From Pseudalgibacter ostreae (GTDB taxonomy: Bacteria > Bacteroidota > Bacteroidia > Flavobacteriales > Flavobacteriaceae): a stretch of DNA of 64,000 nucleotides. The first letter of the stretch is position 1, and each line of letters opens with the position of its first letter. Location: the NCBI RefSeq assembly GCF_042427585.1, contig NZ_JBHMFC010000016.1:1-64000 (forward strand). Direction: 5' to 3'. The position numbers and the translations under genes were made by a program. Positions 8,542 through 17,025 of the stretch are shown one piece after another. Below the pieces are notes generated by a model, which searched no databases, was not told the origin of the DNA, and saw nothing but the letters and a program-made list of their open reading frames with translations.

Positions 8542-9445
8542 TTAAAGGCCAATTTTTTTGTTTCAGAGTCTTGTTCATACCGATTATGCCCTGTAATCCA
8601 CCAGTGTGAATAACAAGTATTTTTGATTTATCTGGGAAATAACCTTTTTTAATTAAATCGAAAATTCCATACATCATTTTCCCCGTATATACGGGATCTA
8701 ATGCTATGTCATGATCTTTTTTAAACTGATTTATAAAATCAATCAAAGCTATATTTATTTTAGCATATCCCCCAAAGTGATAATCTAGAATCAGACTCCA
8801 ATTTTTCTTATTTGCAAATTTACTAATATCTTCTTGTAAAAAGTCACCTTTTAATGCAGGAAACCCTAAAACCTGTTGGCGGGACTTCGAACTATTAATT
8901 AGTCCAGAAATAGTGCCACCGGTACCTACAGCACTGCACACAAAATCGAAATCGACATCACCTGCATTCAAGATTTCTTCACATCCTTTAACCGCCAAAG
9001 TATTGGTGCCGCCCTCTGGCAACAAATAAAAATCATTATAAAAATGCCTGAGTGCCGTTAAAAAGGATTCTGAATGTTTATGTCGATATGCCTCTCTGGA
9101 CACAAATTCAAAACGCATTCCACAAGACGCAGCAAAAGACAATGTGCTATTTTCTTTTATTTTAGACCTCAGCTCTTCACCTCTAATCACACCAATCGTT
9201 TCAAAGTCGAACATTTTTCCTGCATAGGCCACTGCTGCAATATGGTTGGAAAAGGCTCCGCCAAACGTAAGGAGCTTTTTAAAGCCTAAACGCTTTGCTC
9301 CTTCTATATTGTATTTTAACTTTCTGTATTTATTTCCTGAAATAAAGGGATGAATGGCATCTTCTCTTTTTACAAAAAGTTCTACCCCATAATTATTGGG
9401 AACTAAAATGCGTTGATTAACACTATTTTCCAACTTAAATACCAT
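8534..9445 (-). CDS. ACC deaminase / D-cysteine desulfhydrase family PLP enzyme
   Basis: A 303-residue fold-type II PLP enzyme. The Schiff-base lysine is K39 in SGNKYRKLKYN, followed by the GGAFSNHIAAVAYAG loop; the phosphate-binding GTGGTISG motif is near residue 173. The family includes 1-aminocyclopropane-1-carboxylate deaminase and D-cysteine desulfhydrase. The sequence alone does not decide between them, and true ACC deaminases are usually longer (about 340 residues), so desulfhydrase-type activity is at least as likely. It overlaps the upstream metalloprotease-like gene by 11 bp and the downstream glucosaminidase by 8 bp. An internal promoter element lies 5 nt before its ATG. Confidence 0.88.
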   Translation of the reverse strand: MVFKLENSVNQRILVPNNYGVELFVKREDAIHPFISGNKYRKLKYNIEGAKRLGFKKLLTFGGAFSNHIAAVAYAGKMFDFETIGVIRGEELRSKIKENSTLSFAASCGMRFEFVSREAYRHKHSESFLTALRHFYNDFYLLPEGGTNTLAVKGCEEILNAGDVDFDFVCSAVGTGGTISGLINSSKSRQQVLGFPALKGDFLQEDISKFANKKNWSLILDYHFGGYAKINIALIDFINQFKKDHDIALDPVYTGKMMYGIFDLIKKGYFPDKSKILVIHTGGLQGIIGMNKTLKQKNWPLIE

Positions 9446-9773
9446 GCTTGCAAATATACTTTAAAAATTGAAAACACGAACGCTTTTGCAGGTAGTCCAG
9501 ATTAAACTCTTGAGCATAAGCTTCGCGTTCAAAAGAAATATTTCGATAAGCGGCATCATGATTTTTATATTGTATAAACCGAACAACATATGCCAAGATA
9601 TACCACACATAAAAAGGGATAATGAAGAGTTCTAATTGCTGTTTTAAATGAATTTTTTCATGATTAAGCAAAACCGATCGATTTTTAAAACGTTTATGTT
9701 TTAAAATGACGAAAGGAAAAATGGTAATTCCCAAATAGCCTTTCGGCACTAAATATTTTGAGATAACAATCAT
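9435..9773 (-). CDS. Small membrane protein with HExxH motif
   Basis: 112 residues, hydrophobic in two stretches (about residues 12-24 and 48-66). HEKIH (38-42) matches the zinc-protease HExxH pattern, and a downstream FEREAYAQE stretch (81-89) supplies candidate third-ligand glutamates. The layout resembles a minimal gluzincin/M56-like core, as in the membrane part of BlaR1-type proteins, but at about one third of their length. It has no sensor domain. Protease activity is inference. It heads the minus-strand cluster with the ACC deaminase-like, glucosaminidase and hemL genes. Confidence 0.7.
   Translation of the reverse strand: MIVISKYLVPKGYLGITIFPFVILKHKRFKNRSVLLNHEKIHLKQQLELFIIPFYVWYILAYVVRFIQYKNHDAAYRNISFEREAYAQEFNLDYLQKRSCFQFLKYICKHGI
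9451..9458 (-). promoter_or_regulatory. Internal TAnnTTTG element before the ACC deaminase-like gene
   Basis: TATATTTG on the minus strand, followed by only 5 nt and the ATG. It lies inside the 3' end of the upstream gene and could drive a leaderless message for the downstream part of the cluster. Confidence 0.4.
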
Positions 9774-9808
9774 GCATTAAGCATCTCAAAAATTAGTCCA
9801 AATTACAT

Positions 9809-9816
9809 TATCTTTG
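9809..9816 (+). promoter_or_regulatory. TAnnTTTG -7 element before the DUF5522 gene
   Basis: TATCTTTG, an exact -7 consensus match, followed by 6 nt (TTATAT) and then the ATG at 9823. Transcription would start at the start codon, so a leaderless mRNA is predicted. It also argues against the in-frame TTG at 9814, which lies inside the promoter element. Confidence 0.5.
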
Positions 9817-9822
9817 TTATAT

Positions 9823-10002
9823 ATGAAGAAAATAATTCCTGTAGAAGAAGGCGATTTTTATTTAACCCCAGAAGGCTATCGTTGTTTTACAGAACGTTAT
9901 CATTTAAAACGAGGGTATTGTTGTGAAAGTGGTTGCAGACATTGCCCTTATGGATATAATGCAAAAACCAATACAACATTAAAAAATAAATCCTTTAAAT
10001 AG
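9823..10002 (+). CDS. DUF5522 family Cys-rich small protein
   Basis: 59 residues from the ATG at 9823. The core reads FYLTPEGYRCFTERYHLKRG then YCCESGCRHCPYGY: five cysteines and a histidine packed into a zinc-ribbon-like or redox module. This matches the DUF5522 family (PF17653). The CxxxCxxC spacing resembles metal-binding knuckles. No function is established. It has its own promoter-like element, divergent from the metalloprotease-like gene. Confidence 0.82.
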   Translation: MKKIIPVEEGDFYLTPEGYRCFTERYHLKRGYCCESGCRHCPYGYNAKTNTTLKNKSFK

Positions 10003-10098
10003 TTTGTTTTTTGATAACAAGCAGAATATTAAGGCATTAATAACAAATGGTATGATTATTGATGTTTTTTAACCCAAAGATAACCAATAAAAAAAGCT

Positions 10099-10647
10099 AT
10101 GAAAAAATCAATTTACATGTTACCGCTTTTAGTAATACTATTTGTGGTGAGCTCTTGCAGCTCTGTGAGAGTAGCGGCTGATTATGATAAAAAAGCAAAT
10201 TTTAATGATTATAAAACCTTTGCTTTTTACAAAACGGGTATTGATAAAGCTGAAATCAGCGATTTAGATAAACGGCGGATTCTTCGTGCCATTGAAGCTG
10301 AACTTTTAGCAAAAGGGCTTAGTAAATCTGAAAATCCAGATTTACTTGTAAGCTTATTTACAAAATCACATCAACGTGTTGATGTTTATAATAATGCCTG
10401 GGGCTACGGTGGCTGGGGATGGGGAGGATATAGCCCTTGGGGATGGGGTTATAATATGCAGCCTTCGGTATCCACATCTGCAGAAGGCACATTGTATATA
10501 GATTTAATTGATGCCAGTAAGAAAGAATTGGTTTGGCAAGGCATGGGCTCTGGATATCTGACCCAAAACATGGAAAAGAAAGACGACCGTATTAAAGAAT
10601 TTGTTACAAAAATTATGGAGCGTTATCCTCCTGATACTGATAATTAA
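10099..10647 (+). CDS. DUF4136 lipoprotein
   Basis: 182 residues with a lipoprotein signal (lipobox VVSSC, Cys20) and the DUF4136 fold: ADYDKKANFNDYKTFAFY near the N-terminus, a helix RRILRAIEAELLAKGL, and a C-terminal GTLYIDLIDASKKELVWQG strand pair. Between these is a Gly/Trp-rich insert (YGGWGWGGYSPWGWGY, about residues 103-118), common in this family. It is probably an envelope lipoprotein; the role is unknown. A strong hairpin follows, shared with the convergent enoyl-CoA hydratase gene. Confidence 0.88.
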   Translation: MKKSIYMLPLLVILFVVSSCSSVRVAADYDKKANFNDYKTFAFYKTGIDKAEISDLDKRRILRAIEAELLAKGLSKSENPDLLVSLFTKSHQRVDVYNNAWGYGGWGWGGYSPWGWGYNMQPSVSTSAEGTLYIDLIDASKKELVWQGMGSGYLTQNMEKKDDRIKEFVTKIMERYPPDTDN

Positions 10648-10655
10648 AAACTTCC

Positions 10656-10696
10656 AAAAAGCGACTAATATTTAAAATTTAGTCGCTTTTTTTTTT
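10656..10696. terminator. Bidirectional terminator
   Basis: Stem AAAAAGCGACTAA (10656-10668) pairs with 10679-10691, with a 10-nt loop and ten Ts following on the plus strand. It separates the convergent DUF4136 and enoyl-CoA hydratase genes. Confidence 0.85.
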
Positions 10697-10733
10697 AGAT
10701 AAAGATTACGACTGTAGCGTTTTAGTCAACTTG

Positions 10734-11483
10734 CTATTTGAATCGCTTTAAGGTCGCTTTGGTAAAAGCACTTAATACAAGCGCCCCACTTATTTCGGCG
10801 CGCTCGAGCAACAAGGTCTCCCAATGGTCGGTGTTTTGCCAAAACACCGTTTTCATTTCTTTTAATGCCTCTGGATTATACCCGCTCAATTTCCCAGCCA
10901 GTATTTTTACGGCATCATCCATAGCTTCGGTTGTTTCGTATACCTCTGCATACAATCCTTTTTCTTTTGCCCATTGGGGAGAAAAAAACGCTTCCGCATT
11001 TAAAGTCATTTGCGATGTAGCACTCAATCCCATTTTTCTTGAAACTGCTGGTTCAATAACAAAAGGCCCAATGCCAATACTGAATTCGCTTAATTTTATC
11101 GCGGCATATTGAGTTGCTAAACAATAATCTGCTGCTGCTGCCAACCCCATACCACCTCCAACTATTTTCCCTTGAACACGCGCAATAATAAGTTTAGGGC
11201 AAGTACGCATGGCATTGATAACATTGGCAAAACCCGAGAAAAAAACCGTCCCTGTTCCAGCATCTTCAATACTTAGCATTTCATCAAAACTGGCACCAGC
11301 GCAAAACGTACGATTCCCTCCACTTTTTAATACAATAACTTGTATAGCATTATTTTGACCTGCTTCTGAAATAGTTTTTGCCAATTCCCTCAAAATAGTA
11401 CTGGGTAACGCATTGTGACTAGGATGGGAAAATTCAATGAAACCCACTTTGTTTTCTATACTTAAGCTTACATATGCTTGCAT
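10734..11483 (-). CDS. Enoyl-CoA hydratase/isomerase family protein
   Basis: 249 residues, a single crotonase domain. The oxyanion-hole segments are FCAGASFDEM (about residues 60-69) and GKIVGGGMGLAAAADYCLAT (about residues 105-124), and a candidate acid/base Glu lies in KLSEFSIGIGPFVIEP. The family hydrates trans-2-enoyl-CoA or isomerises double bonds. The sequence resembles the branched-chain (methylglutaconyl-CoA) or phenylacetate-type hydratases as much as fatty-acid ones, and no neighbour fixes the pathway, though etfBA at 27.5 kb would serve acyl-CoA dehydrogenases. It stands alone on its strand. Confidence 0.9.
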   Translation of the reverse strand: MQAYVSLSIENKVGFIEFSHPSHNALPSTILRELAKTISEAGQNNAIQVIVLKSGGNRTFCAGASFDEMLSIEDAGTGTVFFSGFANVINAMRTCPKLIIARVQGKIVGGGMGLAAAADYCLATQYAAIKLSEFSIGIGPFVIEPAVSRKMGLSATSQMTLNAEAFFSPQWAKEKGLYAEVYETTEAMDDAVKILAGKLSGYNPEALKEMKTVFWQNTDHWETLLLERAEISGALVLSAFTKATLKRFK

Positions 11484-11607
11484 GTGTTCGTAATATAATT
11501 AGTGTTTTATCTAAAGGATGAATATACATAAAAAATCACATAACCTTTATACCTACTATCCTTCTTGTTTTAAAAAAAAATTCGTATTTTGTTGTAAAAT
11601 TGGAGCT

Positions 11608-11925
11608 ATGGGGTTTTGGGATTTTATTTTTGGAGCAAAAAAAAGACAAGTTACATTGTTTCTAGAAAATGGCGCTACCATACTAGATGTTAGGAGTAAA
11701 ACCGAATATGATGCTGGAGCCGTACCAAAATCGATACACATCCCATTACAAGAGCTACACAACAACATTGCTAAATTAAAAGCCATGAACACTCCTTTTG
11801 TGGTGTGTTGTGCTTCTGGTGTTCGATCGGCAAAAGCAACAAAATTTTTAAATTTGAATAATATTCAAGCCACTAATGGCGGAGGTTGGATGAAACTAAG
11901 TGAAACTTATAATTTAATAGACTGA
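11608..11925 (+). CDS. Single-domain rhodanese-like protein
   Basis: 105 residues forming one rhodanese domain: LDVRSKTEYDAGAVPKSIHI (26-45) and the active-site loop CASGVRS with Cys68. It is expected to carry a persulfide sulfur in the cytoplasm; no signal peptide is seen on this start. An in-frame ATG at 11518 would add a 30-residue Lys/Tyr-rich leader, but the ATG at 11608 has a GGAG 6 bases upstream and starts at the natural domain edge, so I prefer it. Its 3' end overlaps the convergent DUF4230 gene by 19 bp. Confidence 0.9.
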   Translation: MGFWDFIFGAKKRQVTLFLENGATILDVRSKTEYDAGAVPKSIHIPLQELHNNIAKLKAMNTPFVVCCASGVRSAKATKFLNLNNIQATNGGGWMKLSETYNLID

Positions 11926-12521
11926 AACACCTCCATATTGGTAATGGGTTCTTTATTATATTGTAATGTCCAACCTAGAGAATTTGTAAGAATATAAAAT
12001 TTAGAAAGCTCACTAATCAGTCTATTTTCAGCATTCTTCTTTAAATCAGAAGCGTCTATTTTTTTTATAAGTGAAGCATTTACCTTGTTTTTAATATCGT
12101 TATAATCTGAGCCATCAAAGGGATTTAAAAAATCTGCTTTAATATCATAATATTCTAAATCTGGATTTATTTTAATTTCTTCTTTTGGAATGCTTAAAAT
12201 GGTAAGCGTTTTAGTCGATTCATCAATGTCAAATTCAATTTTACTTAAATCGTAGGCTACAGTAACCTCTGCGTTTACAACTACCAATGCTTTTTTTTCT
12301 GTTGTGATAAAAGGACCAAAAAGCGCTTTTGAGTTTTTATAATTGAACACTTGGCTAAAGTGCCCTTCTGTTACAATAAGCTTTCCTACATTTTTAATTT
12401 GCTTTTGAATAAGCGCTGAGTTTTCTTGAAGAACAGCATGGTCTCGTTTTTTAGAATCACAATACTTAAACGTGAATAAAACAACCAAGGTAATAACAAC
12501 ACCAAATAGAATTTTTCGCAT
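11907..12521 (-). CDS. DUF4230 domain protein
   Basis: 204 residues. An N-terminal hydrophobic segment (about residues 4-20) anchors it in or exports it across the inner membrane. The rest matches the DUF4230 pattern: KLIVTEGHFSQVFNYK, a central VVNAEVTVAYDLSKIEFD strand set, and a C-terminal helix NAENRLISELSKF. A membrane-anchored, periplasm-facing protein is likely. No function is known. It overlaps the convergent rhodanese gene tail to tail by 19 bp. Confidence 0.85.
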   Translation of the reverse strand: MRKILFGVVITLVVLFTFKYCDSKKRDHAVLQENSALIQKQIKNVGKLIVTEGHFSQVFNYKNSKALFGPFITTEKKALVVVNAEVTVAYDLSKIEFDIDESTKTLTILSIPKEEIKINPDLEYYDIKADFLNPFDGSDYNDIKNKVNASLIKKIDASDLKKNAENRLISELSKFYILTNSLGWTLQYNKEPITNMEVFQSIKL

Positions 12522-13106
12522 GGACTAATTTATAAATTATAATGGAAAAAAAACCTTTAGTTTTTAAAATAAAAAAACATCAGTTTTCTTCGACATAAGA
12601 AGCCTAAACCAATGCATTTATGAAATATTACTTTCAGGACAAAAATAACCCCTTTTTATCAAAAGCATATTACCGTAAGGTTAAGTAAGTGTTATGGTTT
12701 ATGTTAAATAATTCCGCTTTAGCATTTTTAATGCCTTCAACGCATACTGAGATTAAAATTTTTGACTCATATCTTTAATATCTTTCTAATGTTCCTCAAA
12801 CTCTAAATATCCTTGCACAAAGTGAGTGTCTCTAAGCAGCACCTCACCTTTAAAAAAAACATTCCTTCTAAAATCTATTTGAACTAACCGTATTCAAAAT
12901 CATTCAAAAAAAAAATACCCATTGTTCAACTTATTAAAGAAAGGACAATGGGTGTTTCAAAAATGAACAGATTAATAGCATCCTAAATTTAAATAAAAAA
13001 GTCACTATCGAACTAAATTTTCGACAAAGTGTTATTAAAAAAAGATTAAGCAGCACTGCCTAATGGCCAAACATAATAAACCTTACAATAAAAACTTACT
13101 TTAAGA
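12522..13106. other. 585-bp AT-rich intergenic gap
   Basis: No credible coding sequence on either strand. The only clear structure is the minus-strand hairpin at 12906-12955. The part next to the DUF4230 gene should hold that gene's promoter, but I see no clean TAnnTTTG. Confidence 0.5.
12906..12955 (-). terminator. Terminator downstream of the GSCFA gene
   Basis: A 13-bp stem (12915-12927 with 12943-12955, two G-T wobbles) with a 15-nt loop. On the minus strand it is followed by ten Ts. It lies about 150 bp past the GSCFA stop codon, so that transcript has a long 3' tail. Confidence 0.75.
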
Positions 13107-14084
13107 TTACTTAGCATGGAACACTATGCAAGAATGCTGTTTTTGAAGCTTTATTTTTCTATATTCTAATTTTTGAAGAAAGCCCCGATGCGCTTCCGAA
13201 TTTGCATTAAATGGTTTGTGAAGAATACTCTTTTGTACACCATCAACTTCCTCCATTGTTTTTAATGCTGATTCTGACATCCAAACCTGTTGAAACTTCT
13301 CCCATACATATTGAATCGCTGTTTCATTAGGATGAATCATATCTTCTTTATAAAAACGATAATCTCGAAGTTCATCCATCATAATTTCATAGGAAGGAAA
13401 ATAGAATGCGTTACAGCTTGTGATGCACGATTGTTGGTTTAAAAATTGATGGATTGCTGTAATTAAATGCGCCTTACTCTGCATGTTTTCGATAAAGCCA
13501 TCTTTTAAATGTCGTATGGGTGACACTGTGAAAACTACAGATGCGTTGGGATTGATTCTTCCTATTAAATCCACCATGGCATGAAGAGATTGACAAATAG
13601 CCTCCACCCGCAACAATTCTTTTTTAAATTCTTTTTGTGATACTTTATGGCAATTAGAAACGATTTCGTCACTTTTTACAAAACGATATACCCAGGCTGT
13701 CCCCAATGTAATAATAATGTGAGAAGCCTTTTCGAGTCCTTTATACGTGGCATCAAGCTGCTCATTAAGCTTATTCAACAATCTGTTCTTGGAGCTATGG
13801 CTTAATTTTGAATGTGCTTCAAAACAATGCCATTGTTCTGTATGGAAAAAAACATCTTTCTCAGAGTATTTTTTTTTATTTATGGCCTTTGAAATTAAAG
13901 TTTCAATGGCTTTTGGATGAAATAAGATTCCTAAAGGGTTCTGTAAATTATAAAACTTAAAATACGCTAACTTTTTACCGATATTGTCTGAAAAACAGGA
14001 GCCTATTAATACAATTTTAGAGTTGTAATCTATTAAAGCATTAGGCTCCTGTTTTTTTAAAGCTATTTGAGTTTGAAGTTTCAT
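13107..14084 (-). CDS. GSCFA domain protein
   Basis: 325 residues, no signal peptide. The family-naming motif is IGSCFSDNIGKKL (residues 27-39), resembling the first block of SGNH/GDSL-type hydrolases with Ser29 as candidate nucleophile. ITLGTAWVYR (about 125-134) and a late MIHPNETAIQYVWEKF (about residues 257-272), with an Asp-x-x-His-like arrangement, complete the pattern. Esterase or lipase activity is therefore plausible but unproven for GSCFA (PF08885). It is downstream of alaS on the same strand with a 116-bp gap. Confidence 0.9.
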   Translation of the reverse strand: MKLQTQIALKKQEPNALIDYNSKIVLIGSCFSDNIGKKLAYFKFYNLQNPLGILFHPKAIETLISKAINKKKYSEKDVFFHTEQWHCFEAHSKLSHSSKNRLLNKLNEQLDATYKGLEKASHIIITLGTAWVYRFVKSDEIVSNCHKVSQKEFKKELLRVEAICQSLHAMVDLIGRINPNASVVFTVSPIRHLKDGFIENMQSKAHLITAIHQFLNQQSCITSCNAFYFPSYEIMMDELRDYRFYKEDMIHPNETAIQYVWEKFQQVWMSESALKTMEEVDGVQKSILHKPFNANSEAHRGFLQKLEYRKIKLQKQHSCIVFHAK

Positions 14085-14200
14085 TTTTTATATTGCGATT
14101 TTTTTTTCGTGTTAAGTCAATAAAAACAGCCAATATAAAAGGGACTCTATTTTAAATGGAAACATTACCATTTAACCAAATTACCTTAAGCTTTATGTGT

Positions 14201-16813
14201 TTAAATTAAAAACTTTTTCGCTGCTTCTAGAGCTTCAGCAATCCCTTCTGGATTTTTACCTCCCGCAGTGGCAAAAAATGGCTGTCCGCCACCTCCACCT
14301 TGGATATATTTACCAAGCTCTCTAACAACCTGCCCGGCATTCAATCCTTTTTCAGAGACTAATGGTTTTGAGATGTAACAAGACAACAAGGCCTTTCCAT
14401 CTTGTTCTGTTGCAAATAAAAGAAATAAATTTTCGAATTTACTTCCCATTTCAAATGCCAAATCTTTTATACCTGAAGCATCTAAATCTATTTTTTTTGC
14501 TAAAAACTGTATGCCATTTATTTCGGTAAGTGCAGCCTCAAGCTCCCCTTTCATGTTTTTGGCTTTATCTTTTAAAAGAACTTCAATCTGTTTTTTAAGA
14601 TTAGAATTCTCTTCCTGTAAACTGTGAAGTGCTTTCACGGGTTCTTGAGCATTGTTAAGCATTTCTTTCATTTTAAAATACACCCGATCATGATCAAAAT
14701 AAAAATCCTTTACTGCATCATTAGTTATGGCTTCTATTCGTCTGATTCCAGAAGCCACAGCACTTTCTGATACAATTTTAAAGTGCCATATATAAACGGT
14801 ATTCTTAACATGTGTTCCTCCACAAAGCTCCATAGAGCTACCAAATCGAATGGTTCTAACCGTATCGCCATATTTCTCGCCGAACAAACTCAAAGCACCA
14901 TCTGCAATTGCAACTTCTTTTGGCACATTTCGTTTTTCTATCAATGGCAAACGCCCTTCAATTCTCGCATTTACAAAGTTTTCAACATCTCGCAACTCTT
15001 CTGTAGTTAATTTTGAAAAATGCGAGAAATCAAATCGTAAATGTTTCGACCGCACCAAACTTCCTTTTTGTTCTACATGAGAACCTAAAACCTCACGCAA
15101 TGCTTGGTGCAAAAGATGTGTAGCTGTATGGTTGCACTCTGTTCTATAGCGTTGTTTTCCATCGACAGCCGCTTTAAACGTTTGTTTAACATCTTTCGGT
15201 AAGTTTTTCGTAAAATGGATGATTACGTTATTCTCCTTTTTAGTATCCAATACATATACCACATCGCCATGAGGATCCTCTAAGTAACCTTTATCACCTA
15301 CTTGGCCACCTCCTTCGGGATAGAATGGGGTTAAATTAAACACCAATTGGTACATATCACCCTCTTTTTTAGACGTAACCTTTCTATATCTCGTTATTTT
15401 AACTGTAGCCTCTAGGGTGTCGTATCCAATAAACTCCTCGACGTCGTCTTGTTGTAAGATCGTCCAATCATCGGTAGACATTTCACTAGCTGCACGAGAA
15501 CGGTTTTTTTGTTTTTGAAGTTCTTCATTAAAACCTTTTTCATCAAGGTGCAGTCCTTTTTCCGCAAGAATTAGAGCCGTTAAATCGATTGGAAACCCAT
15601 ATGTATCATACAATTCAAAAGCTTTCTCGCCTAGAACGGTATTACCCGATGTTTCTTCAACAATTCTATTTAATAAAACAAGCCCTTGATCTAAAGTACG
15701 CAAAAACGACTGTTCTTCTTCTTTTATAACATTTTCAATAAGCTGTTTTTGTGTTTTTAATTCTGGAAAGGCATCGCCCATTTTTTTACTCAACACATCT
15801 ACCAGTCTAAAAATAAAGGGCTCTTTTTTGTCTAAAAAAGTAAATCCGTAACGAACAGCACGACGTAAAATTCTTCTAATAACATAACCCGCCCCTGTAT
15901 TACTAGGCAATTGACCATCTGCAATGGAAAATGCAACGGCACGAACGTGATCGCAGATAACGCGAATGGCTACATCTTCCGCTTCATTAACACCGTATTT
16001 TTTTTCTGTTATCACTTCAACTTCACGAATTATGGGCGTAAACACATCGGTATCATAATTAGATTGCACCCCTTGCAACACCATACATAAACGCTCAAAG
16101 CCCATTCCTGTATCAATATGCTTGTTTGGCAAAGGCTCTAGGCTACCATTGGCTTTTCGGTTGTATTGCATAAAAACCAGGTTCCATATTTCTACAACTT
16201 GCGGATGGTCTTGGTTTACCAAATCTTTACCAGGTATTTTCGCTTTTTCTTCTGCAGAACGGATATCCACATGGATTTCACTACAGGGTCCACACGGTCC
16301 TTGATCGCCCATTTCCCAGAAATTATCTTTTTTATTACCCTTTAAAATACGGTCCCGATCTACAAAGGCACTCCATAATTCGAAGGCTTCAGTATCCATA
16401 GGAAGCTTATCTTCTTCGTTGCCTTCAAAAACAGTAACATATAATATGTCTTTATCGATTTTAAAAACCTCTGTAAGCAGCTCCCAGGCCCAAGCAATAG
16501 CTTCTTTTTTAAAATAATCACCAAAACTCCAATTGCCAAGCATTTCAAATAAAGTATGATGATAAGTATCATACCCTACCTCTTCTAGATCGTTGTGCTT
16601 ACCTGAAACTCTCAAACACTTTTGACTATCAGCAATACGATTGTTTTTTGGCTGTGCATGTCCTAAAAAATATTCTTTAAAAGGCGCCATCCCAGAATTT
16701 ACAAACATTAAAGTAGGATCATCTTTAAGCACCATAGGTGCCGATGGAACGATGCTATGTTTTTTTTCTTCAAAAAAACTCAAAAACTGTGATCTGATAT
16801 CTTGTGACTTCAT
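14201..16813 (-). CDS. alaS: Alanyl-tRNA synthetase
   Basis: Charges tRNA-Ala. The 870-residue protein has every domain: class II core with FVNSGMAPFK (about residues 33-42), GMGFERLCMVLQG near residue 237, the editing domain with HTATHLLHQAL (zinc ligands) and CGGTH, and the C-terminal oligomerisation part ending in GGGGGQPFFATAGGKN. Length is normal. The editing site appears intact. It is divergent from the M23 peptidase gene across a 212-bp gap that must hold both promoters. Confidence 0.97.
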   Translation of the reverse strand: MKSQDIRSQFLSFFEEKKHSIVPSAPMVLKDDPTLMFVNSGMAPFKEYFLGHAQPKNNRIADSQKCLRVSGKHNDLEEVGYDTYHHTLFEMLGNWSFGDYFKKEAIAWAWELLTEVFKIDKDILYVTVFEGNEEDKLPMDTEAFELWSAFVDRDRILKGNKKDNFWEMGDQGPCGPCSEIHVDIRSAEEKAKIPGKDLVNQDHPQVVEIWNLVFMQYNRKANGSLEPLPNKHIDTGMGFERLCMVLQGVQSNYDTDVFTPIIREVEVITEKKYGVNEAEDVAIRVICDHVRAVAFSIADGQLPSNTGAGYVIRRILRRAVRYGFTFLDKKEPFIFRLVDVLSKKMGDAFPELKTQKQLIENVIKEEEQSFLRTLDQGLVLLNRIVEETSGNTVLGEKAFELYDTYGFPIDLTALILAEKGLHLDEKGFNEELQKQKNRSRAASEMSTDDWTILQQDDVEEFIGYDTLEATVKITRYRKVTSKKEGDMYQLVFNLTPFYPEGGGQVGDKGYLEDPHGDVVYVLDTKKENNVIIHFTKNLPKDVKQTFKAAVDGKQRYRTECNHTATHLLHQALREVLGSHVEQKGSLVRSKHLRFDFSHFSKLTTEELRDVENFVNARIEGRLPLIEKRNVPKEVAIADGALSLFGEKYGDTVRTIRFGSSMELCGGTHVKNTVYIWHFKIVSESAVASGIRRIEAITNDAVKDFYFDHDRVYFKMKEMLNNAQEPVKALHSLQEENSNLKKQIEVLLKDKAKNMKGELEAALTEINGIQFLAKKIDLDASGIKDLAFEMGSKFENLFLLFATEQDGKALLSCYISKPLVSEKGLNAGQVVRELGKYIQGGGGGQPFFATAGGKNPEGIAEALEAAKKFLI

Positions 16814-17025
16814 ATACTTCCTAAAACTCTTGGTCTAACACTTTAATTTTTACAAACACGACTTAAATTTATCATAATTTTAAGGGCAATGCTACCTATT
16901 TTAAACTTTTATCACTTAGTTTTACTAAATTTACAGTGAATAATATTTTGTAGGTTTGCTCGTTTACTTATAAAAACTGACGATTATCGTCCTAAATTGA
17001 ATGCAAAAATAGTATAATTTAAGTA

